Assembly (NCBI GenBank): GCA_900545725.1
Contig: URAI01000083.1
Span: forward strand, 1 to 10,752
Origin: an uncultured Eubacterium sp.
GTDB taxonomy: Bacteria > Bacillota > Clostridia > Lachnospirales > Lachnospiraceae
Direction: 5' to 3'
Length of the DNA: 10,752 nucleotides
Positions within the stretch are counted from its first letter, which is position 1; each line of letters opens with the position of its first letter. The translations under genes and the position numbers were made by a program. Below, in pieces: positions 5,984 through 10,752 of this stretch. The notes beneath the pieces were generated by a model. The model was not told the origin of the DNA. It saw nothing but the letters and a program-made list of their open reading frames with translations, and ran no database searches.

Positions 5984-7132
5984 ATGGCACTTGATTTAGG
6001 TAAGATTAGAGATAATATTGATGGTATTGACAAGCAGCTTGTTGAATTATTTGAGAAGAGAATGGAGCTTTGCAGGGAAGTGGCAGAGTATAAGATTGAG
6101 ACAGGCAAGAAAGTACTTGATACCGAAAGGGAGAAGGCTAAGATAGAAAAGATATCACAGCTTGTTAAGGATAATGATAATGTCCATGCGATAGATGATT
6201 TATTTTTACAGATTATGGCTAACAGCAGAAAGATGCAATACCGTCTTCTGGAAAAGACAAGCGGAACTTTAAGAGAACCTTATGAGGCCATTGATGAGGT
6301 GTGTAAGACAGGCTGTAAGGTTGTATATCAGGGAGTGCCGGGAGCGTATGCACATATTGCAACAAAGAAATATTTTGGTGAAGGTGTGGATTGTTATAAT
6401 ACATCGACATGGCGGGATGCGATGGAAGATGTTAAGACAGGAAAGGCTGACTATGCTGTTCTTCCTATAGAGAATTCAAAAGCCGGGATTGTGGCAGACG
6501 TGTATGACCTTTTAAGAGAATATAATAATTACATAATTGCGGAGACATATGTAAAGATAGAGCATGCATTATTGGGACTTCCGGGAACTGACCTTGATAA
6601 GGTTAAGGTAGTATATTCACATCCACAGGGACTTATGCAATGCGATGAATTTTTAAATAAACATAAAAACTGGCAGCAGGTAGGACAGTCTAATACAGCA
6701 GTAAGTGCCAAAAAGATTATTGAAGAAAAGGATGCGACACATGTAGCAATTGCAAGCGAAGAGGCAGCTAAGATATATGGTCTTGAAGTATTGCAAAGCT
6801 GTATTAATACGTCAGATAATAATACGACGAGATTTGTAATAGTTACAAAGACAAGAAAGTTTGTCAAAAATGCACAGAAAATGAGTATTGTATTTGAGAC
6901 AGATAACGAGACAGGTACACTCTATAATCTTCTAAGCCATATTATATATAACGGACTTAATATGAATAAGATAGAATCAAGACCGATTGAAGAGCGTAAT
7001 ATGGAAGGCCGTAAATGGGAATTTCGTTTTTTTGTTGATTTTGAGGGAAATATTGATGACCCGAGGGTGATGAATGCATTAAGAGGAATTGAAGAAGAGG
7101 CTAATTCAATTAAGCTTTTAGGTAATTATTAA
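5984..7132 (+). CDS. pheA: Bifunctional chorismate mutase / prephenate dehydratase (P-protein)
   Basis: This cytoplasmic enzyme converts chorismate to prephenate and then to phenylpyruvate, the committed steps to phenylalanine. Residues 1-90 are an AroQ chorismate mutase: R9, R26, K37, D46, R49-E50 and Q85 align with the E. coli active-site residues. Residues ~110-288 are the dehydratase (VVYQGVPGAYAH at the start, the catalytic TRF at 282-284 in NNTTRFVIV). Residues ~298-382 are the regulatory ACT domain with the phenylalanine-binding ESRP at 331-334; the GALV motif appears as GTLY (311-314). Length (382 aa) matches E. coli PheA. AGGAGG lies 5 bases before the ATG at 5984; the ATG at 5981 is only 2 bases away and less likely. 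Feedback inhibition by Phe is expected from the ACT domain. It stands alone, divergent from the DUF5050 gene. Confidence 0.93.
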   Translation: MALDLGKIRDNIDGIDKQLVELFEKRMELCREVAEYKIETGKKVLDTEREKAKIEKISQLVKDNDNVHAIDDLFLQIMANSRKMQYRLLEKTSGTLREPYEAIDEVCKTGCKVVYQGVPGAYAHIATKKYFGEGVDCYNTSTWRDAMEDVKTGKADYAVLPIENSKAGIVADVYDLLREYNNYIIAETYVKIEHALLGLPGTDLDKVKVVYSHPQGLMQCDEFLNKHKNWQQVGQSNTAVSAKKIIEEKDATHVAIASEEAAKIYGLEVLQSCINTSDNNTTRFVIVTKTRKFVKNAQKMSIVFETDNETGTLYNLLSHIIYNGLNMNKIESRPIEERNMEGRKWEFRFFVDFEGNIDDPRVMNALRGIEEEANSIKLLGNY

Positions 7133-7200
7133 TCGGCATTGCAAATGTGAGATTTTTAAAGATTAATGATAAATGGTTTATGATTTTCAATATTATGGGG

Positions 7201-7229
7201 TTGCAAAATGTAATTAAATGTTGTATTCT
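7201..7229 (+). promoter_or_regulatory. Promoter of the purO-purH operon
   Basis: TTGCAA (7201-7206), 17-base spacer, TATTCT (7224-7229). Transcription would begin near 7236, just before the P1 helix of the riboswitch, which is where it should start. Confidence 0.65.
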
Positions 7230-7236
7230 GTCAATA

Positions 7237-7330
7237 GGTTCTGTACGACTGGCGGAAAGATACGCATTGCGTGTTGTGGGAGATACCCACAGGGAGTACA
7301 GATTATTAAAGATAAGCCGACCGCCTGGGC
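7237..7330 (+). promoter_or_regulatory. ZTP (pfl) riboswitch aptamer
   Basis: The aptamer binds ZMP/ZTP, the AICAR nucleotides that accumulate when 10-formyl-THF runs short. The hallmark sequences are present: GACTGGCGGAAA after P1 and GCCGACCGCCTGGGC at the 3' end. P1 is CTGTAC (7241-7246) with GTACAG (7296-7301). P2 is GTGGG (7276-7280) with CCCAC (7286-7290). A small extra hairpin, ACGC/GCGT (7262-7272), sits between. P3 pairs GCC (7316-7318) with GGC (7328-7330), and the pseudoknot pairs GGCGG (7251-7255) with CCGCC (7321-7325). It precedes the two genes that consume AICAR, the classic setting for this class. Confidence 0.93.
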
Positions 7331-7368
7331 GACCATTGTTAAGCATGGTTACCCGGGTGGTTTTTTTA
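7321..7368 (+). terminator. Riboswitch-controlled intrinsic terminator
   Basis: CCGCCTGGG (7321-7329) pairs with CCCGGGTGG (7352-7360) with two G-U pairs, and ACCAT with ATGGT continues the stem, followed by seven T. The 5' arm is the same CCGCC needed for the aptamer pseudoknot and P3. Ligand binding and termination are therefore mutually exclusive, making this an ON switch: ZMP/ZTP allows readthrough. Confidence 0.9.
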
Positions 7369-7438
7369 TTTATATAGTATTATGTAAGTCTGAATTATAT
7401 ATAAAATGTATTTGAATATCAAATCATCCGGAGGTAAC

Positions 7439-7453
7439 ATGATTGGTTTATGA
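7439..7453 (+). CDS. Tiny leader ORF MIGL in the purO leader (speculative)
   Basis: GGAGG (7430-7434) is followed four bases later by ATG ATT GGT TTA TGA, and a second ATG overlapping its stop opens a 7-codon frame (MNKAGIF, 7450-7473). The ribosome site is as strong as that of the real gene downstream. The ORF lies between the terminator and purO. Whether it is translated or regulates anything is unknown. Confidence 0.25.
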   Translation: MIGL

Positions 7454-7456
7454 ATA

Positions 7457-7491
7457 AGGCAGGCATCTTCTGACAGCAGAATAAACTGCCT
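7457..7491 (+). promoter_or_regulatory. Stem-loop in the purO leader
   Basis: AGGCAG (7457-7462) pairs with CTGCCT (7486-7491), enclosing TTCTG/CAGAA with an ACAG loop (7468-7481). It lacks a T-tract, so it is not a terminator. It overlaps the second mini-ORF, so ribosome passage there would melt it. Confidence 0.35.
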
Positions 7492-7557
7492 GTGCATAGT
7501 TTTAGCTTATTTACAGCAAAGATATTCACAAAGATACTTAGAATGGAGGATTTATTT

Positions 7558-8271
7558 ATGGAAATGATGTCACTTGAAAAGGAATTATCATCAACAACTT
7601 ATCCGGGAAGAGGAATTGTTATCGGATTGTCAGAGGATGGAACTAAGGCGGTTACAGCTTATTTTATTATGGGAAGAAGTGAAAATAGTAGAAACCGTAT
7701 ATTTGTCGAAGATGGTGAGGGCATAAGAACACAGGCATTTGACCCATCTAAGCTTGAAGACCCAAGTCTTATAATATACGCACCGGTAAGAGTACTTGGT
7801 AACAAGACTATAGTAACTAACGGTGACCAGACAGATACAATATACGAACTTATGGATAAGCAGTATACATTTGAGCAGGCTTTAAGAACGAGAGAATTTG
7901 AGCCGGATGCACCTAATTATACTCCTAGAATTTCAGGAATTATGCATATTGAAGATGGTAATTTCAGTTATGCAATGTCTATATTAAAGAGCAATAACGG
8001 TAATGGTGCAGCCTGCAACAGATATACATATGCCTATGAGAAGCCAATAGCAGGTGAGGGAAGATTTATACATACATATATGCGTGATGCCAACCCACTT
8101 CCAAGTTTTGAGGGAGAACCTACATGGGTTAAGATATCAGGTGATATTGATTCATTCACAGATATGGTATGGAATAACTTAGATGAAGATAACAAGGTAT
8201 CATTATTTGTAAGATTTATTGATATTAAGACCGGCAGATATGAGACAAGAATTGTTAATAAGAATAAATAG
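7558..8271 (+). CDS. purO: IMP cyclohydrolase (PurO-type)
   Basis: The enzyme closes the ring of FAICAR to give IMP, the last step of de novo purine synthesis. The 237-aa product begins with TTYPGRGIVIGLSEDG (residues ~12-28), the N-terminal hallmark of the PurO-like cyclohydrolase family, followed by AVTAYFIMGRSENSRNRIF. A central GIMHIED..FSYAMSILKSN and a C-terminal KVSLFVRFIDIKTGRYETRI complete the fold. Length fits the PurO family and lacks any MGS-like domain of bifunctional PurH. The ATG at 7558 has GGAGGA ending 7 bases before; an upstream GTG in frame at 7492 lies in the leader stem and is rejected. It is the first gene after the ZTP riboswitch and lies 60 bases before purH, which makes its substrate. 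Confidence 0.88.
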   Translation: MEMMSLEKELSSTTYPGRGIVIGLSEDGTKAVTAYFIMGRSENSRNRIFVEDGEGIRTQAFDPSKLEDPSLIIYAPVRVLGNKTIVTNGDQTDTIYELMDKQYTFEQALRTREFEPDAPNYTPRISGIMHIEDGNFSYAMSILKSNNGNGAACNRYTYAYEKPIAGEGRFIHTYMRDANPLPSFEGEPTWVKISGDIDSFTDMVWNNLDEDNKVSLFVRFIDIKTGRYETRIVNKNK

Positions 8272-8331
8272 ATATTTTATAAATTAAACATTTTGAATTT
8301 AGTAGTGATTACAAATTAGAAAGGATTATAT

Positions 8332-9513
8332 ATGAACGAATTACAATTAAAGTATGGATGTAACCCTAATCAGAAGCCTTCAAGAATATTTATGGCAGAT
8401 GGAAGTAACCTTCCTGTTGAGATTTTAAATGGTAAGCCAGGATATATCAATTTCCTTGATGCATTCAATGGCTGGCAGCTTGTTAAGGAATTAAAGGAGG
8501 CAACAGGACTTCCGGCTGCAACATCATTTAAGCATGTATCACCGGCAGGTGCAGCAGTCGGTCTTCCACTTTCAGAGGTTGAAAAGAAGATTTACTGGGT
8601 TGACGAAAGCATTGGAGAACTTTCGCCAATAGCATGTGCATATTCAAGAGCAAGAGGTGCAGACAGAATGTCATCATACGGAGATTTTATCTCACTTTCA
8701 GATGTGTGCGATGTTAAAACAGCAAAGCTTATCCAGCATGAAGTATCAGATGGTATAATTGCACCAGGTTATGAAGATGAAGCACTTGAGATATTAAAGT
8801 CTAAGAAGAAGGGCAATTATAATATTATTAAGATTGACCCATCATATAAGCCGGAGCCAATCGAGAGAAAACAGGTATTTGGCGTAACATTTGAACAGGG
8901 ACGTAATGAGTTTAAGATTGATAAGGAACTTCTTGGAAATGTTGTGACTGACAATAAGGAGATTCCTGAAAATGCTAAGATTGACCTTATTATTGCATTA
9001 ATTACACTTAAGTATACACAGTCTAACTCTGTATGTTATACAAAGGGCGGACAGGCAATCGGTATCGGTGCAGGCCAGCAGTCAAGAGTACATTGTACAA
9101 GACTTGCAGGTTCTAAGGCAGATAACTGGTTCTTACGCCAGTCACCTAAGGTACTTAATCTTCCATTTAAAGACGGCTTAAAGAGAGCTGACAGAGATAA
9201 TGCAATTGATACATATATCGGTGATGACTATATGGATATCTTAGCAGATGGTGAGTGGGAAAGAGTATTTACAGAAAAGCCGGAGGTATTTACAAGAGAA
9301 GAAAAGAGATCATGGCTTGATAAGAATACTGATGTATCATTAGGTTCAGATGCATTCTTCCCATTTGGTGACAATATCGAGAGAGCTAACAAGAGCGGTG
9401 TTAAGTATATTGCGCAGCCGGGTGGTTCAATAAGAGATGATAATGTTATCGAGACATGTAATAAATATAATATAGCTATGTGCTTTACAGGAATGAGATT
9501 ATTCCATCATTAA
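8332..9513 (+). CDS. purH: AICAR formyltransferase (stand-alone PurH transformylase)
   Basis: The enzyme transfers a formyl group from 10-formyl-THF to AICAR, giving FAICAR for the neighbouring cyclohydrolase. The 393 aa correspond only to the transformylase part of PurH; the N-terminal IMP cyclohydrolase (MGS) domain is absent. The catalytic Lys-His pair is K67-H68 in ATSFKHVSPAGAAVG. Other family landmarks are GELSPIACAYSRARGADRMSS (93-114), NSVCYTKGGQAIGIGAGQQS (232-251) and the C-terminal YIAQPGGSIRD with a closing MRLFHH. A GAAAGGA site precedes the ATG by 6 bases. Together with purO it forms a split functional equivalent of bifunctional PurH. The ZTP riboswitch upstream senses this enzyme's own substrate. 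The next element downstream is a large stem-loop. Confidence 0.93.
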   Translation: MNELQLKYGCNPNQKPSRIFMADGSNLPVEILNGKPGYINFLDAFNGWQLVKELKEATGLPAATSFKHVSPAGAAVGLPLSEVEKKIYWVDESIGELSPIACAYSRARGADRMSSYGDFISLSDVCDVKTAKLIQHEVSDGIIAPGYEDEALEILKSKKKGNYNIIKIDPSYKPEPIERKQVFGVTFEQGRNEFKIDKELLGNVVTDNKEIPENAKIDLIIALITLKYTQSNSVCYTKGGQAIGIGAGQQSRVHCTRLAGSKADNWFLRQSPKVLNLPFKDGLKRADRDNAIDTYIGDDYMDILADGEWERVFTEKPEVFTREEKRSWLDKNTDVSLGSDAFFPFGDNIERANKSGVKYIAQPGGSIRDDNVIETCNKYNIAMCFTGMRLFHH

Positions 9514-9522
9514 TTTATATGG

Positions 9523-9594
9523 ACATAATAATAGAAAATCATAAGTGGAAAGTATTCGGAAAGAGATTTCTCACTTATGATTAGGTTATTATGT
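9523..9594 (+). repeat. Large nested stem-loop after purH
   Basis: Two nested inverted repeats: ACATAATAA (9523-9531) with TTATTATGT (9586-9594), and AATCATAAGTG (9537-9547) with CACTTATGATT (9572-9582). A small GAGA/TCTC pairing lies in the loop. It begins 10 bases after the purH stop. The tail AAATTTAATT is only moderately T-rich, so it is a weak terminator or an mRNA 3'-end structure. Confidence 0.55.
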
Positions 9595-9608
9595 AAATTT
9601 AATTAAAT

Positions 9609-9715
9609 ACACTCCGGAACTGTCAGGTTATTTTATGAGCGATGGACAAAATTCAAGAGATTTTAAACTTTGATTAATCGGCCATAAATAACATGATGTT
9701 CCGGAGTGTTTTTAT
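9609..9715. terminator. Long-range stem-loop with T-tract between convergent genes
   Basis: ACACTCCGGAAC (9609-9620) and GTTCCGGAGTGT (9698-9709) form a perfect 12-bp stem followed by TTTTTAT. Inside, GTTATTTTATG pairs with CATAAATAAC with one bulged base, leaving a ~45-base loop. It probably ends the purO-purH transcript. Leftward it is followed by ATTTAATTAAATTT and may also end the HAD transcript. The loop is much larger than in ordinary terminators. Confidence 0.6.
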
Positions 9716-9797
9716 ATTCATTATTTGTAATACAGACAATTTGTGCAACATTTTAAATTTGCTCATACATAGCATAATAATTATTTTTTACAGGATA

Positions 9798-10628
9798 TTA
9801 ATATACCTTAATAATATTTTTAAATGCATAGGCTACACCATCCTTATCGTGATGAAGTGTAGTATAATCAGCAGTTTTTAAAAGGTTGTCAGAGGCGTTT
9901 GCCATTGCAATTCCACATCCGGCATATTCAATCATATCGAGGTCATTGTCAGCATCACCAAATGCCGCAATATTTTCGCGTGGAATGTTGAGATATTCGG
10001 CTAAGAATTTAAGTCCGGATTTTTTTCCGGCATCTTTATATGAAATTTCAAGCAGTTGTTTTATTGAGCTTGTAAGATAAACTTCATCAGTTGCATTATG
10101 TATTTCATTCATTATATGTTTTTTTAAGTCATCATCATTGACAATTATATCCATACAGTCAAGTTTGTCTTTATTTTTCGAAATAAACCCGATAATATCG
10201 GTTATGATATTTCTGGTAGATTGGACATAATCGATGGAATGTGGTGTTGCACCATATTTAACAGGGTTCTTTATATACTCTTCACCTGCATACGCTACAC
10301 CGTTAATAAATGCTTCATAAGTAACAGGATACTTTCCTGCTATATCCATAATAATATCAACAGACTGCTCTGTAAGAAGAAAAGAACGCATACGTTTACC
10401 TGTCTTTATGTTATAAACAGCAGCACCGTTGCTTGTAATTGCATATTCAATTCCGGGAACTGAAAGAACATCCTTTGGAAGTGTATCAAATGCTCTGCCA
10501 CTTGCTATGCATACATGGACACCATTCCGGATTGCCTGGGTTAGAGCTTCATAATTAACCTTTGAAAGCTTTCCTTTTGAATTAAGAGTGGTTCTGTCAA
10601 GGTCTAGGGCTATAAGTTGAATATTCAT
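9798..10628 (-). CDS. Cof-type HAD-IIB phosphatase
   Basis: A 276-aa cytoplasmic haloacid dehalogenase-fold hydrolase of the Cof/YidA group, which dephosphorylates small phosphorylated metabolites; the substrate cannot be predicted. Motif I is LDLDRTTLNS with nucleophile D9 and acid/base D11. Motif II is S43 in IASGR. Motif III is K203 in GKKSGLKFL. Motif IV is GDADNDLDMI with D225 and D229. Residues ~85-190 form the type IIB cap. Motif I has Arg where most family members have Gly (DxDGT), but both aspartates are kept, so activity is likely. The start at 10628 has a GGAG 11 bases upstream, a little distant. It is convergent with purH and preceded by its own promoter, so it is a single-gene unit. 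Confidence 0.9.
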   Translation of the reverse strand: MNIQLIALDLDRTTLNSKGKLSKVNYEALTQAIRNGVHVCIASGRAFDTLPKDVLSVPGIEYAITSNGAAVYNIKTGKRMRSFLLTEQSVDIIMDIAGKYPVTYEAFINGVAYAGEEYIKNPVKYGATPHSIDYVQSTRNIITDIIGFISKNKDKLDCMDIIVNDDDLKKHIMNEIHNATDEVYLTSSIKQLLEISYKDAGKKSGLKFLAEYLNIPRENIAAFGDADNDLDMIEYAGCGIAMANASDNLLKTADYTTLHHDKDGVAYAFKNIIKVY

Positions 10629-10664
10629 AAAATGTTCATCTCCGTTTCAATATTATATATTTAA

Positions 10665-10693
10665 GTTATACTACAAAACCACACAATTAACAA
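10665..10693 (-). promoter_or_regulatory. Promoter of the HAD phosphatase gene
   Basis: On the minus strand, TTGTTA (10688-10693), a 17-base spacer and TATAAC (10665-10670). It lies 37 bases from the ATG at 10628. Confidence 0.6.
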
Positions 10694-10708
10694 TTGAGAT
10701 TTGTTGAA

Positions 10709-10752
10709 ATGCGGGGTGTAGTGGGGAAGTGGCGGATTGTATTGGGAATTTT
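10709..10752 (+). CDS. Possible start of a further gene, cut by the window edge
   Basis: An ATG at 10709 opens a frame to the window edge reading MRGVVGKWRIVLGI. The basic then hydrophobic start would suit a membrane segment, but only 14 codons are visible and there is no clear ribosome site, so this is weak. Confidence 0.2.
   Translation, partial: MRGVVGKWRIVLGI

Noticed and set aside
7110..7415. Open frames of 65 to 78 codons on both strands across the riboswitch
   Set aside because: They run through the aptamer and terminator, whose RNA structure fully explains the sequence conservation.
1..10752. CRISPR arrays, tRNA or rRNA genes, complete insertion sequences
   Set aside because: No regularly spaced repeats, no cloverleaf or rRNA-like stretch, and no transposase frame were seen. 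The only recombinase is the tyrosine integrase.

Overview
The window suggests a low-GC Clostridia, most likely Lachnospiraceae. The reasons are AT-rich chromosomal genes with strong AGGAGG-type ribosome sites, a chorismate mutase-prephenate dehydratase fusion, a ZTP riboswitch in front of stand-alone IMP cyclohydrolase and AICAR formyltransferase genes instead of bifunctional PurH, and a DUF5050-like membrane-anchored protein. The taxonomic call is inference; there is no rRNA or other phylogenetic marker here.

Positions 1 to about 4200 look like the integrase end of an integrated mobile element (ICE, IME or prophage; the sequence does not say which). In order it holds: the tail of an upstream gene overlapping a 149-aa protein with a sigma region 4-like helix-turn-helix; about 950 bases with no convincing gene but with three copies of a PstI-containing repeat; a leftward HTH regulator whose frame continues, after one amber codon, into a SHOCT domain; a divergent promoter/operator region; and a rightward operon of two small accessory genes and a tyrosine recombinase. 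A strong terminator and a pair of TGACACAC direct repeats follow the recombinase. The exact element/chromosome junction is not resolved.

From about 4450 the window is ordinary chromosome. A leftward gene encodes a membrane-anchored, beta-propeller-like DUF5050 protein. Divergent from it is pheA. Next comes a promoter, a complete ZTP (pfl) riboswitch with an overlapping intrinsic terminator, a structured leader with a tiny SD-led ORF, then purO and the AICAR-transformylase form of purH. The two enzymes together carry out the last two steps of IMP synthesis. The riboswitch senses ZMP/ZTP, the AICAR nucleotides that build up when 10-formyl-THF is short, so sensor, substrate and enzyme all match. 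The purine operon and a leftward Cof-type HAD phosphatase gene converge on a region containing two large nested stem-loops. A possible new gene begins in the last 45 bases.

The items most worth a second look are the HTH-amber-SHOCT arrangement, the divergent operator region, the riboswitch leader with its mini-ORF, and the large stem-loops between purH and the HAD gene. No wholly new system is demonstrated.
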